Source of the DNA: Dactylosporangium fulvum
Lineage (GTDB): Bacteria; Actinomycetota; Actinomycetes; Mycobacteriales; Micromonosporaceae
Assembly (NCBI RefSeq): GCF_025137375.1
Contig: NZ_CP073720.1
Location: 9,572,501 to 9,636,500 of the forward strand
Direction: 5' to 3'
Length of the DNA stretch: 64,000 bases
Part shown: in pieces, positions 15,976-26,494 of the stretch
How the letters are laid out: the number at the start of each line of letters is the position of its first letter
Numbering within the stretch: the stretch's first letter is position 1
Made by a program: the position numbers and the translations under genes
The notes under the pieces: generated by a model
Told to the model about the DNA's origin: nothing
Database searches by the model: none
Seen by the model: the letters and a program-made list of their open reading frames with translations, nothing else

Positions 15976-16533
15976 ATGACCGACCAAACCTGGAATCCGC
16001 TGCTCCGAGAGCAGCTCACCTGGCACTGGACCAACCAGCTGCGCGATCGCCTCGACGGACTCACCGACGACGAGTACTTCTGGGAGCCGGCGCCCGGCTG
16101 CTGGAGCGTGCGCCCGGGCGCCGGCGCCGCCATGACCATCGACTTCATGATGCCGGTGCCCGACCCGGCACCGTTCACGACGATCGCCTGGCGACTCGGG
16201 CACGTGATCGTCGACGTGCTCGCGGCCCGCAATGCCGCGCAGTTCGGTCGCGCGCCCATCGACCGCCGGTCGTTCGATTACGCCGCGACCGCGGCCGAGG
16301 CACTGGCCCAGCTCGACGCCGAGTACGCCACGTGGACGGCCGGGGTCGAGTCCCTCGGCGAAGCCGGCCTCGCCCGCCCGTGCGGTGCGACCGAAGGACC
16401 ATACGCCGAATTCCCTCTGGCAGTTTTGGTACTGCACATCAACCGTGAGCTGATCCACCACCTGGCCGAGGTGTGCCTGCTCCGCGACCTTCACGTGCAC
16501 ACACACCAACTGACCCGGCAGGAGGCGAGCTGA
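15976..16533 (+). CDS. DinB-like four-helix protein
   Basis: The 185-residue protein starts WNPLLREQLTWHWTNQLRDRLDGLTDDEYFWEPAPGCWSVR. This matches the DinB/maleylpyruvate-isomerase-like superfamily, with the conserved first-helix His, the WxPxPGxWS phrase and a second His-containing helix (TIAWRLGHVIVDVLAARN near 75). The third His region NRELIHHLAEVCLLRDL lies near 160. Members are metal-dependent thiol (mycothiol or bacillithiol) transferases or unknown. It overlaps no neighbour and is followed one base later by the VOC gene, so the two are probably co-expressed under the divergent WYL regulator. Confidence 0.8.
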   Translation: MTDQTWNPLLREQLTWHWTNQLRDRLDGLTDDEYFWEPAPGCWSVRPGAGAAMTIDFMMPVPDPAPFTTIAWRLGHVIVDVLAARNAAQFGRAPIDRRSFDYAATAAEALAQLDAEYATWTAGVESLGEAGLARPCGATEGPYAEFPLAVLVLHINRELIHHLAEVCLLRDLHVHTHQLTRQEAS

Positions 16534-16534
16534 G

Positions 16535-16972
16535 ATGGCCCGCGACGTCCAGTTCACGTTCGACTGCGCCGACCCGGCCGGGCTGGCGGCCTTCTGGGCC
16601 GAGGCCCTCGGCTACCAGGTGCAGGGCCCGCCCGCGGGCTTCGAGTCCTGGGACCAGGCCCTGGACGCGATGGGGGTGCCGCCCGAGCTCCGCAACGACG
16701 CCTCGGCGGTGGTCGACCCCGAGGACTCCGGGCCGCGGGTGTTCTTCCAGCGGGTGCCGGAGCGCAAGCAGACCAAGAACCGCGTGCACCTCGACGTGCG
16801 AGCCGCCCCCGGGCTCGCGGGCGACGCGCGGATGGCGGCCCTGGAGACGGAGGCCGAGCGGCTCGTCTCCCACGGCGCCACCCGGCTCGAGCGCCACGAG
16901 CCGGCTCCTCCGCTCGACGCCGGTCACATCGTGATGGCCGACCCCGAGGGCAACGAGTTCTGCCTCGACTGA
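16535..16972 (+). CDS. VOC (glyoxalase/bleomycin resistance) superfamily protein
   Basis: The 145-residue protein shows a two-module VOC fold. The first module is VQFTFDCADPAGLAAFWAEALGYQV, and the linker holds FFQRVPERKQTKNRVHLDV (about 70-88, with the HLDV metal-binding pattern). The second module ends in VMADPEGNEFCLD, with the conserved Glu. The function could be dioxygenase, isomerase or metabolite binding, and nothing in the sequence decides. Directly downstream of the DinB-like gene, with GGAGGCGAGCTGAG as ribosome site. Confidence 0.85.
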   Translation: MARDVQFTFDCADPAGLAAFWAEALGYQVQGPPAGFESWDQALDAMGVPPELRNDASAVVDPEDSGPRVFFQRVPERKQTKNRVHLDVRAAPGLAGDARMAALETEAERLVSHGATRLERHEPAPPLDAGHIVMADPEGNEFCLD

Positions 16973-17006
16973 TCAGCCGTGCGGCGGGACCGGCGACGTC
17001 CAGCTG

Positions 17007-17489
17007 TCACCGGGCGCCCATGCCCGCCAGGCGGGCGTCCCAGTCGCCGCCGCGCGGGATCAGGGCCACCACCCTGGCGTCGTCGTCACGGCGGTCCAGG
17101 CGAACCTCCAGGTGCTCGTCGCTGAGCTGCTCGACCAGGCCCTCGCCCCACTCCACCAGCGTGACCGAGTCCTCCAGCGTCGCGTCGAGGTCCAGCGCGT
17201 CCACCTCACCCAGCGGATCCCGCACGCCGCCGAGGCGGTAGGTGTCCACGTGGACCATGGGCACCTTGCCGCCGCCGGCGGTGTCGGGCTGGTGGACACG
17301 GGCGATCACAAACGTCGGCGAGGTCACGTCGCCGCGCACGTGCAGGCCCGCGCCGACGCCCTGCGCCAGCGCCGTCTTGCCGGCACCGAGCGGGCCGGTC
17401 AGGACCACCAGGTCGCCCGCTCGGAGCACGGCGGCCAGTTCCCGGCCGAAGGCGCGTGTGTCGTCCACGGTGGACAGAATTCGGCTCAC
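17007..17489 (-). CDS. tsaE: tRNA t6A biosynthesis ATPase TsaE
   Basis: The 160-residue protein is the regulatory ATPase of the TsaBDE t6A complex. It has Walker A TGPLGAGKTALAQG (about 31-44), TSPTFVIARVH (switch-like region near 56), HVDTYRLGG near 80 and VEWGEGLVEQL near 112. All are characteristic of TsaE. The GTG start overlaps the hydrolase stop as GTGA. In many actinobacteria tsaE abuts tsaB. Here the two are separated by about 4.3 kb carrying four unrelated genes. Confidence 0.95.
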   Translation of the reverse strand: MSRILSTVDDTRAFGRELAAVLRAGDLVVLTGPLGAGKTALAQGVGAGLHVRGDVTSPTFVIARVHQPDTAGGGKVPMVHVDTYRLGGVRDPLGEVDALDLDATLEDSVTLVEWGEGLVEQLSDEHLEVRLDRRDDDARVVALIPRGGDWDARLAGMGAR

Positions 17490-18556
17490 TGCTCCAGCAC
17501 TTTCGTCAAGAACGTGTCCATGGCGTCGTTGACCGCGTCGGCGTGCTCGAGCAGCACGACGTGGCCGCCGTCGGCGACGATCATCAGCTCGGCCTCCGGC
17601 AGCACCGACGCTATCTCGCGGGTGTGGGTGAGCGGTGTCAACACGTCGCGGTCGCCGCAGACGAGCAGCACCGGCACCGAGCGCAGCGGGCCCAGCAGCA
17701 GCAGGCGCGCGTGCGTGTAGAGGGTGCGGAGGTACCGCGCGATGACGTCGGTCGACGTCTTCGAGTTCATCTTCTCGACGTACGACACCAGGGCCGGGCT
17801 GGGGCGCGCGGTCCCGAAGCCGTACCGCCGGGTGAGCAGCCAGGCCAGGTCGGTCGACGCATGGCGGGCCCGGTCGATGACGGCCGAGCTGATCGGGCCG
17901 GCGAACCCGATGATCGGCAGCAGCGGCCGGCGGAACTTCGCCACGACGTCGGGCAGGCCGAAGTTGACCTGGTCGAGCTTGCCGGCCGAGGTCGAGATCA
18001 GCACGGCCGCCTCGACCCGGTTCTCGAACAGCTCCGGCACCTGCTCAGCCAGAGCCATGATCGTCATGCCGCCCATCGAGTGGCCGACGAGCACCACCGG
18101 GCCGGTCGGCGCGGTCGCCTGCAGCACCGCACGCAGGCCGGCACCGAGCGCGTCGAGCGTGTACTCGCCCTTGTTCAGCTTGCCCGAGCGGCCGTGGCCC
18201 GGCTGGTCGTAGAAGACCATGCGGTACTCGCCCTCGAACGCCTTGCGCTGGAAGTGGAACGTCCCCATGTCCAGGCAGAAGCCGTGCACAAAAACGAGTG
18301 TCGCCTCGCTCGGGCCGTCGACAACCTCGACGTGCAGGTCGATGCCGTCGTCGGTGGTGACGGTCAGTTCCTCGTCGAAGTCCCAGACGCCGAACTCCTC
18401 GTCGGCGTAGACGTCGTCGGCCTTCTTCGAGCGGTTGACGAAATACCGCTCGGCCGCGACCCCGGCGGCAACACCCGCGGCGGCAAGGCCGACGATCGCG
18501 CCGATGATGCCGGCCTTGCGCCGTTTGCTGCCCTTGGCGACCTCAACATCCGTCAT
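17486..18556 (-). CDS. Membrane-anchored alpha/beta hydrolase
   Basis: The 356-residue protein has a Lys/Arg-flanked N-terminal membrane helix (AGIIGAIVGLAAAGVAAGVAA, about 15-35). A canonical hydrolase fold follows: HGFC oxyanion region (LVFVHGFCLDMGTF near 90), YDQPGHGRS near 115 and nucleophile elbow VLVGHSMGGMT (about 155). The acid/His end contains LLVCGDRDVLTPL (about 300) and ADGGHVVLLEH (about 332). The substrate is not inferable. It lies between alr and tsaE in a coupled run (four-base overlap at each side), a conserved actinobacterial order. Confidence 0.9.
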   Translation of the reverse strand: MTDVEVAKGSKRRKAGIIGAIVGLAAAGVAAGVAAERYFVNRSKKADDVYADEEFGVWDFDEELTVTTDDGIDLHVEVVDGPSEATLVFVHGFCLDMGTFHFQRKAFEGEYRMVFYDQPGHGRSGKLNKGEYTLDALGAGLRAVLQATAPTGPVVLVGHSMGGMTIMALAEQVPELFENRVEAAVLISTSAGKLDQVNFGLPDVVAKFRRPLLPIIGFAGPISSAVIDRARHASTDLAWLLTRRYGFGTARPSPALVSYVEKMNSKTSTDVIARYLRTLYTHARLLLLGPLRSVPVLLVCGDRDVLTPLTHTREIASVLPEAELMIVADGGHVVLLEHADAVNDAMDTFLTKVLEQ

Positions 18557-19677
18557 ACCGGCTCCCCTACGTAGATCCGCGGCGTCCGCTCGCTGCCCAT
18601 CCGCGTCACGATCTCGTAGTTGATGGTGTCGCCGGCCAGCGCCCAGTCATCGGCGGTCGGCTCGCCCTCCGTGCCGGCGCCGAACAGCACCGCCTCGTCT
18701 CCGACGCGCACCTCGTCGTCGCCGCAGTCGACGACGACCTGGTCCATGCAGACCCGCCCGACGATGCGCCGGACCTTGCCGGCCAGCCAGACGGGGCCCC
18801 GGCTGCTCACCGAGCGCGGGACGCCGTCGCCGTAGCCCAGCGGCACCAGTGCCAGGGTGGTGTCCTTCAACGTCTTGTACGTGTGCCCGTAGGAGACGCC
18901 CTCGCCCGCGGACACGGACTTCACGAGCGCCACCCGGGCGTGGACACTCATCGCCGGACGCAGCGCCGGGCCGACGCCGGGAATGGGCGAGAGCCCGTAT
19001 GTGGAGAGGCCGACCCGCACCAGGTCGAAGTGGCTGTCGGGCAACGTGACGGCGGCGGCCGAGTTGGCGAGGTGCCGCAGGCGGGGTGCGATCCCGAACC
19101 GCGCGGCGGTGTCGACAGCCTCGTGGAACGCCGCCAGCTGCCGCCCGATCGAGGGGTGCCCCGGCTCGTCCGCACACGCGAAGTGGCTCCACGCGCCGAC
19201 GACCTCGACGTGCCCGTCGGCCTGCGCCTTGGCGGCCTGCTCGACCAGCGCCGGCCAGTCGGCGGGATGAGCGCCGTTGCGCGAGAGCCCGGTGTCGACC
19301 TTGAGATGGACGCCGGCCACACTCCCGACCTTGCGGGCACCCCGCACGATCTCGTGGAGCGTCCCGATCGAGGACGCGGAGAGGTCGACTCCTTGCTCGA
19401 CCGCTTCGTGCAGCGGCCGTCCCGGGCTGTGCAGCCACGCGAGCACCGGCGCGGTGATGCCGTCGGCCCGCAGTCGCAGGGCCTCGTCGAGGGTCGCGAC
19501 CCCGAGCCAGGTGGCACCGGCCTGGAGCGCGGCCCGGGCGACGGGCAGCATGCCGTGGCCGTAGGCGTCCGCCTTGACGACGGTCATGAGGTGGGTGTGC
19601 GGCGCGAGGAGACCACGCAGAGTCACCACGTTGTGCCGGATCGCATCAAGATCGATCCGAACCTGCGCCTGCCACAT
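18553..19677 (-). CDS. alr: Alanine racemase
   Basis: The 374-residue PLP enzyme makes D-alanine for peptidoglycan. The N-terminal barrel carries the PLP lysine in MTVVKADAYGHGMLPVARAAL (Lys about 35), and the C-terminal domain has the catalytic Tyr region (SYGHTYKTLKDTTLALVPLGYGDG near 260). It ends with TRMGSERTPRIYVGEPV. It starts at ATG 19677, with TACCCT six bases upstream (leaderless) although AGGGGG in the gap could also pair with rRNA. First gene of alr-hydrolase-tsaE. Confidence 0.96.
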   Translation of the reverse strand: MWQAQVRIDLDAIRHNVVTLRGLLAPHTHLMTVVKADAYGHGMLPVARAALQAGATWLGVATLDEALRLRADGITAPVLAWLHSPGRPLHEAVEQGVDLSASSIGTLHEIVRGARKVGSVAGVHLKVDTGLSRNGAHPADWPALVEQAAKAQADGHVEVVGAWSHFACADEPGHPSIGRQLAAFHEAVDTAARFGIAPRLRHLANSAAAVTLPDSHFDLVRVGLSTYGLSPIPGVGPALRPAMSVHARVALVKSVSAGEGVSYGHTYKTLKDTTLALVPLGYGDGVPRSVSSRGPVWLAGKVRRIVGRVCMDQVVVDCGDDEVRVGDEAVLFGAGTEGEPTADDWALAGDTINYEIVTRMGSERTPRIYVGEPV

Positions 19678-19683
19678 CCCCCT

Positions 19684-19689
19684 AGGGTA
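19684..19689 (-). promoter_or_regulatory. -10 box upstream of alr
   Basis: On the minus strand TACCCT precedes the alr ATG by six bases (AGGGGG), consistent with transcription starting at or next to the start codon. Confidence 0.4.
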
Positions 19690-19763
19690 AGGGCTAACCC
19701 GGAGGGTGGATCAGTACGCTCGCGTCACATTACGGTGGGCAGTGGACCTCTACCCCAGCCGAG

Positions 19764-21200
19764 TCAGGTCGCCCGCAGCGAACGGACCGCCGGGCGCAGG
19801 TGCGCCGCCACATTCGCGGCCGTCACCGGGCCCTCCTCGGCCGCCAGGCGGCCGGCCAGGCCGTGGACAAAAGCGGCCGCCGTCGCGGCGTGCTCCGCCG
19901 GCAGACCCGCCGCCAGGAGGGAGCCGAGCAGACCGGTCAGCACGTCGCCCGTGCCGCCGGTGGCCAGCGCCGGGGTGCCGGTCGGGTTGACGAAGACCCG
20001 GCCGTCGGGGGTCGCGATGATCGTGCGGTCGCCCTTGAGCAGTACCACCGATTCCATCCGCTCCGCGAGGTGCGCCGCGGCGCCGATGCGGTCGTCACCC
20101 GGAGCGCCGCCGGCCAGCCGCTGGAACTCGCCGTCGTGCGGGGTGACCACCGTCGGCGCGTCGCGGCCGCGCAGCCAGTCTGCCATCCGCGCGTCGACGA
20201 GCAGCGTGAGCGCGTCGGCGTCGAGGACCGCGGGCACCGGCGTGCCGAGGACCGTGCGCACTTCGGTGTAGGCCCGTTCGTCACTGCCGAGGCCGCTGCC
20301 GCACGCCCATGCCTGCACCCGGCCGGCGTCGGCGACCCGGTCCGTCGGGATGACGGGCGGGTGGTGGAAACGGACCTGCTCGATGGCAGTGCCCGCGTAG
20401 CGGACCAGGCCCGCGGGACCGGCCAGGGCACCCGCGACCGAGAGGACGGCGGCGCCGGGGTAGCGATCGGAGCCGGTGGCGATGCCGACGACGCCGCGGG
20501 AGTACTTGTTGTCGTTGGCAACCGGCCGCGGCCACCAGGCGGCGACGTCGTCGGCCTCGGGGACGTACAGGGCGGGATCACCCTCGAGATATGGGGCGAG
20601 GCCGATGTCGACCAGCTCGACCAGGCCGCTGTGCACCGCGCCGGCACCGACGAGCAGGCCGGGCTTGAGGGCGCCGAAGGTGACGGTGACGTCGGCGCGG
20701 ACGGCCATGCCGGTGACCGCGCCGGTGTCGGCGTCGACGCCGGACGGGACGTCGACCGCGATGACCGGGGCGCCACGCAGTGCGCCGGAGACCGCGGCGA
20801 CCTGACTCGCCGCGGGCTCGCGCAGCCCACCGCGGCCGCCGATGCCAAGGATGCCGTCGACGACGAGGTCCACTGTGGACGGCACGTCGCGGACCACGGA
20901 TCCGCCCGCGTTCCGCAGGTCGGCGAGGCCCTCGCGGTGGACCCGGTCGGGATCGAGCAGCAGCGCCCGGACCCGGGCACCGCGCCGCGCGAGCCGCGCG
21001 CCCGCGTAGAGCGTGTCGCCGCCGTTGTTGCCGGGCCCGACCAGCAGGAGGACGCTGCTGCCGTACACCTGCGGCAACGACGCGGCACAGCGGCGCGCCA
21101 ACCCCGCCGCGGCACGCTGCATGAGCGCGCCGCCGGGCAGGGTCTTCATCAGCGCCTCTTCGGCGGCGCGGACCTGGGCGACGCGCCAAGCAGCTCTCAT
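19764..21200 (-). CDS. nnrD: Bifunctional NAD(P)H-hydrate epimerase/dehydratase
   Basis: The protein is 478 residues from ATG 21200 (MRAAWRVAQVRAAEEALM), where it overlaps acpS as ATGA. The N-terminal YjeF_N epimerase domain has VLLLVGPGNNGGDTLYAGARLARRGARV (about 45-72) and VDVPSGVDADTG near 148. The C-terminal ribokinase-like ADP-dependent dehydratase domain has VLDADALTLL near 325, TPHDGEFQRLAG near 348 and the catalytic TGGTGDVLTGLLGSLLAAG near 418. The two activities repair damaged NADHX/NADPHX. An Arg-rich N-terminal extension is rejected as antisense composition inside acpS. Confidence 0.95.
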   Translation of the reverse strand: MRAAWRVAQVRAAEEALMKTLPGGALMQRAAAGLARRCAASLPQVYGSSVLLLVGPGNNGGDTLYAGARLARRGARVRALLLDPDRVHREGLADLRNAGGSVVRDVPSTVDLVVDGILGIGGRGGLREPAASQVAAVSGALRGAPVIAVDVPSGVDADTGAVTGMAVRADVTVTFGALKPGLLVGAGAVHSGLVELVDIGLAPYLEGDPALYVPEADDVAAWWPRPVANDNKYSRGVVGIATGSDRYPGAAVLSVAGALAGPAGLVRYAGTAIEQVRFHHPPVIPTDRVADAGRVQAWACGSGLGSDERAYTEVRTVLGTPVPAVLDADALTLLVDARMADWLRGRDAPTVVTPHDGEFQRLAGGAPGDDRIGAAAHLAERMESVVLLKGDRTIIATPDGRVFVNPTGTPALATGGTGDVLTGLLGSLLAAGLPAEHAATAAAFVHGLAGRLAAEEGPVTAANVAAHLRPAVRSLRAT

Positions 21201-21592
21201 TCGTGGCTCCTTGAGTCGGTGGACAGCCGTTCCGCGACCACCATGGCCGACGCGATCCCGCCGTCGTGGGACAGCGACAGGTGCCACCGCGAGATCCCGA
21301 GCTCGGCGGCGGCCTGGGCGACGGTGCCGGAGACGGTCAGCCACGGCCGGCCGTCGGGGTCGGTGACGATCTCGCAATCGTGCCAGTGCAGTCCGCCGGG
21401 CGCGCCGAGGGCCTTCGCGACGGCCTCCTTGGCCGCGAACCGGGCCGCGAGCGACTCCGCCGAGCGCGGGTTGCCCGAGCCGGTGACCCGCTCGGCGGCG
21501 GTGAACAGGCGATCGGCGAGCAGCGGTGTGCGGTCGAGCGCCTTGCCGAACCGCTCGACCAGGACCACGTCGATGCCGACGGACACGATCAC
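21197..21592 (-). CDS. acpS: Holo-[acyl-carrier-protein] synthase
   Basis: The 131-residue phosphopantetheinyl transferase loads the CoA-derived arm onto acyl carrier protein. VSVGIDVVLVERF holds the Mg-binding Asp, and LAARFAAKEAVAKALG (about 48-63) holds the Glu/Lys pair. HLSLSHDGGIASAMVV lies near the C-terminus. It starts at GTG 21592 behind AGGAG and ends in a four-base overlap with the NAD(P)HX repair gene. Confidence 0.96.
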   Translation of the reverse strand: MIVSVGIDVVLVERFGKALDRTPLLADRLFTAAERVTGSGNPRSAESLAARFAAKEAVAKALGAPGGLHWHDCEIVTDPDGRPWLTVSGTVAQAAAELGISRWHLSLSHDGGIASAMVVAERLSTDSRSHE

Positions 21593-21622
21593 GGCTCCTA
21601 CCTTGTCACACCGGAAGACGGC

Positions 21623-21747
21623 CTATCCGACGGTCCGGAAGGAGCGCTTGGCGAAGCCCGTCATGGAGCCGTCGATGGTGGTGCGGACCGGCCGGTCCGG
21701 GTCGCGCGTCGGCAGGCTGAACTGGAGCACCGGGACCGCACCCGGGG

Positions 21748-21751
<4 letters not shown>
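21623..21751 (-). CDS. Possible small protein coupled to glmS (42 aa)
   Basis: A GTG at 21751 overlaps the glmS stop as GTGA. It opens a 42-codon frame with non-repetitive sequence (begins MTPGAVPVLQFSLPTRDPDR, ends SMTGFAKRSFRTVG) before a TAG. The junction is the same kind used between true genes here. However, length is marginal, no family is recognised and it could be the remnant of a larger gene. It contains no membrane segment. Confidence 0.3.
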
Positions 21752-23661
<1,910 letters not shown>

Positions 23662-23667
23662 GGAGGT

Positions 23668-23673
23668 ACCGTA
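23668..23673 (-). promoter_or_regulatory. -10 box for leaderless glmS
   Basis: On the minus strand TACGGT is followed after six bases by the glmS ATG. Confidence 0.4.
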
Positions 23674-23767
23674 GCAGAAAATCACGCAGGACCCGTGCGC
23701 GAAAGTGTCGTCATTGCGCACGAGTCCTGCGCATAATCGGCCGATTGTACGCCGGAGCCACCCCCTG

Positions 23768-24526
23768 CTACGCGATGGGCGAGCGGATCTGCGCACCGCC
23801 GTCGACGACCAGGGCCTGGCCGGTCATCCAGCGCGATGCCGGTCCGGCGAGGAACGTGATGACGCCGGCCACGTCGTCGGGCTCACCGATTCGCCCGAGC
23901 GGCAGTTTCGCGTTGAGAAGGTCCTCGTTGTTCTCCCACAGGCCGCGCGCGAGCTGTGTGCGCACGATGCCGGGGGCGACGGCGTTGACACGGACGCCCG
24001 GGGCGAGCTCGGCCGCCATCTGCCGGGTGAGGTGGATGACGGCGGCCTTGGTGGCGTTGTAGTAGCCGATGCCGGGCTCGGTGAGCAGGCCGCCGACCGA
24101 CGCGACGTTGACGATCACGCCGCCGCGGGACGCCATCGACGCCTTCCACACCAGCTGGCTCCACAGGACGACGCCGAACTGGTTGAGCCGGACGGTCTTC
24201 TCCGCCCGTACCGGATCGATCTCCATCAGCGGACCGAAGTACGGGTTGGTGGCGGCGTTGTTCACCAGGACGTCGACGGCGCCGAAGCGCTCCACCGCCG
24301 CGTCGACCACGGCGGCGGCCTGGTCGGGCTCGGCGGCGTGCGCGGTGTGGGTGAGCACGCCGACGCCGGGGAACCGGTCGCCGATCTCGGCCGCGACGGC
24401 GTCGAGGGTGTCGATCTTGCGGGAGGTCAGCGCGACGTTGCAGCCTTCGGCGGCGAAGGCCATGGCGCTGGCCTTGCCGATGCCGCGAGAGGCACCGGTG
24501 ACGAGGACGGTGCGGGCATTGGTCAT
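23768..24526 (-). CDS. Short-chain dehydrogenase/reductase
   Basis: The 252-residue classical SDR has the cofactor loop VLVTGASRGIGKASA (about 7-21), the NNAAT motif (VDVLVNNAATNPYFGPL near 88) and the catalytic Ser/Tyr/Lys in NVASVGG and YYNATKAAVIHLTRQ (Tyr about 158). The C-terminus GQALVVDGGAQIRS is normal. Basic residues TSRK after the second strand suggest NADP preference. The substrate is unknown; FabG-like, but not in a fatty acid context. It lies between glmM and glmS on the same strand. Confidence 0.92.
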   Translation of the reverse strand: MTNARTVLVTGASRGIGKASAMAFAAEGCNVALTSRKIDTLDAVAAEIGDRFPGVGVLTHTAHAAEPDQAAAVVDAAVERFGAVDVLVNNAATNPYFGPLMEIDPVRAEKTVRLNQFGVVLWSQLVWKASMASRGGVIVNVASVGGLLTEPGIGYYNATKAAVIHLTRQMAAELAPGVRVNAVAPGIVRTQLARGLWENNEDLLNAKLPLGRIGEPDDVAGVITFLAGPASRWMTGQALVVDGGAQIRSPIA

Positions 24527-24539
24527 GCGCCGCAGGTTA

Positions 24540-25886
24540 CTACTGGGTAGGCGACACCGCCCGAACGACGGCGGCGATCCGCTCGGCCGCCTCCTTGGCG
24601 GTCCCCTGCGTGCCCGCCTCGACCATGACCCGCACGAGCTGCTCGGTGCCCGAGGGGCGCAGCAGCACCCGGCCGGTGCCGCCGAGCTCGGCCTCGACCT
24701 GCTTGGCGGCGTCGAGCACCTGCGGCGACTTCGCGGCGGCCGAGCGGTCGAGCACCGGGACGTTGATCATCACCTGAGGCAGGCGGTGCACGACCGAGGC
24801 GAGATCCTTCAGGCTCCGCCTCGTCGTTGTCATGCGGCCCATGAGGTGCAGCGCGGTCAGCACGCCGTCGCCGGTGGTCGCGAAGGCCGGCATCACGATG
24901 TGCCCGCTCTGCTCCCCGCCGAGGGCGAGGCCCTTGGCCCGCAGCTCCTCCAGCACGTATCGGTCGCCGACCCGGGTCTCCAGCAGCCGGATGCCGGCCT
25001 CGGCCATGGCCAGCTTCAACCCCAGGTTGCTCATGACGGTGGCGACGAGCGTGTCCTCGGTGAGGGTGCCCGCGTCGCGCATCGCGAGCGCGAGGATCGC
25101 CATGATCTGGTCGCCGTCGACGTCGGCGCCGTCGGCCGCGACCGCGATGCAGCGATCGGCGTCACCGTCGTGCGCGATGCCCAGGTCGGCGCCGTGCTCG
25201 ACCACGGCCGCCCGGAGCTGCTCGAGATGGTTGGAGCCGCAGTCCTCGTTGATGTTGAGGCCGTCGGGGTCGGCGTTGATCGCGATCACCGAGGCCCCGG
25301 CCCGGCGGTACGCCTCCGGGGCGGCCGACGAGGCGGCGCCGTTGGCGCAGTCCACCACGACCTTCAGCCCGGCGAGCGGACTGGGCAGCGAGGTGAGCAG
25401 GTGACGGACGTAGCGGTCCTCACCCTCGGCATAGTCGGTGACCCGGCCGATGCCCGCGCCCGTGGGACGGAGATGGGTGCGGTCGTCGATCAGCCGCTCG
25501 ATCTCGTCCTCGACCTCGTCGGGGAGCTTGTGACCGCCGGCGGCGAAGAGCTTGATGCCGTTGTCGGGCATCGGGTTGTGCGAGGCGGAGAGCATCACGC
25601 CGATGTCGGCACCGAGGACACCGGTGAGGTACGCGACAGCGGGTGTCGGCAGCACACCCACCCGGACGACGTTGGCACCGGCGCTGGTCAGGCCGGCCAC
25701 GACGGCCGCCTCCAGCATCTCGCCGCTGGCCCGCGGGTCACGGCCCACGACGGCGACCGGGGCGTGGGAGCGGTCGTGCTCGAACAGCGCTTGCGCGGCC
25801 GCGATGGCGACGGCCATCGCCAACTCGGGAGTCAGATCGGCGTTTGCCCGCCCACGAACCCCGTCGGTGCCGAAGAGTCGCCCCAT
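24540..25886 (-). CDS. glmM: Phosphoglucosamine mutase
   Basis: The 448-residue enzyme converts GlcN-6-P to GlcN-1-P after GlmS. LFGTDGVRGRAN opens the protein, the phosphoserine loop MLSASHNPMPDNG puts the catalytic Ser at position 102, the metal loop is AHDGDADRCIA (near 242) and LGGEQSGHI lies near 325. The phosphate-binding RPSGTEQLVRVMVEA is near the C-terminus. A GGGAGG site lies upstream of ATG 25886. Together with glmS it covers the aminosugar branch leading to UDP-GlcNAc. Confidence 0.97.
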   Translation of the reverse strand: MGRLFGTDGVRGRANADLTPELAMAVAIAAAQALFEHDRSHAPVAVVGRDPRASGEMLEAAVVAGLTSAGANVVRVGVLPTPAVAYLTGVLGADIGVMLSASHNPMPDNGIKLFAAGGHKLPDEVEDEIERLIDDRTHLRPTGAGIGRVTDYAEGEDRYVRHLLTSLPSPLAGLKVVVDCANGAASSAAPEAYRRAGASVIAINADPDGLNINEDCGSNHLEQLRAAVVEHGADLGIAHDGDADRCIAVAADGADVDGDQIMAILALAMRDAGTLTEDTLVATVMSNLGLKLAMAEAGIRLLETRVGDRYVLEELRAKGLALGGEQSGHIVMPAFATTGDGVLTALHLMGRMTTTRRSLKDLASVVHRLPQVMINVPVLDRSAAAKSPQVLDAAKQVEAELGGTGRVLLRPSGTEQLVRVMVEAGTQGTAKEAAERIAAVVRAVSPTQ

Positions 25887-25927
25887 TGCGTACCTCCCAT
25901 GGTTCGGACTTCCGCGCAGCGCAAATC

Positions 25928-25961
25928 GGCCGGGCGCCCACCTCTAGGGTGGCACCCGGCC
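25928..25961 (-). terminator. Hairpin after rpsI
   Basis: GGCCGGGCGCCCACC and GGTGGCACCCGGCC pair over 14 bases with one bulged C and one wobble around CTCTA. It lies 11 bases beyond the rpsI stop and in front of glmM. It has no T-run, as is common in high-GC actinobacteria. Confidence 0.65.
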
Positions 25962-25972
25962 GAAAGGCTTGA

Positions 25973-26494
25973 TTAGCGCTTCGAGTACTGCGGGGCCTTG
26001 CGGGCCTTCTTCAGACCGTACTTCTTGCGCTCCGTGGCGCGAGCGTCACGGGTCAGGAAGCCCGCCTTCTTCAGCGCCGCCCGGTCGTCGGGCTCGTTCT
26101 CGACGAGGGCCCGGGCGATCGCCAGCCGCAGCGCACCGGCCTGGCCGGTGGTGCCGCCGCCGCGGAGGTTGGCGTAGACGTCGACCGTCTCGGCCTTCTC
26201 CACGATCACCAGCGGCTCGCGGACCGACTGCTGGTGGACCTTGCTCGGGAAGTAGTTCTCCAGCTCGCGACCGTTGAGCTGGAACTTGCCCGTGCCCGGC
26301 ACGAGGCGGACCCGGACGATGGCCTCCTTGCGGCGGCCCACGGTCTGGATCGGCTGGCCTGCGCGACGCACCCGCGTGGGGGTGACAGCGGCAGTGGCAG
26401 CGGCGGGCGCCGGGGTCTCGACGGTCGCGACAGCGGCCGGGGTCGGGGCGTCGATGGTCTCGTCGGTCACGCTCTGTCCTTCGTCCGCGCTCAC
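25973..26494 (-). CDS. rpsI: 30S ribosomal protein uS9
   Basis: The 173-residue protein carries an Ala/Pro/Thr-rich N-terminal extension of about 45 residues. The conserved S9 body starts at QTVGRRKEAIVRVRLVPGTG and includes LNGRELENYFPS and GGGTTGQAGALRLAIARAL. The basic tail that reaches the P-site tRNA ends KKARKAPQYSKR. The GTG start overlaps the rplM stop as GTGA. Confidence 0.97.
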   Translation of the reverse strand: MSADEGQSVTDETIDAPTPAAVATVETPAPAAATAAVTPTRVRRAGQPIQTVGRRKEAIVRVRLVPGTGKFQLNGRELENYFPSKVHQQSVREPLVIVEKAETVDVYANLRGGGTTGQAGALRLAIARALVENEPDDRAALKKAGFLTRDARATERKKYGLKKARKAPQYSKR

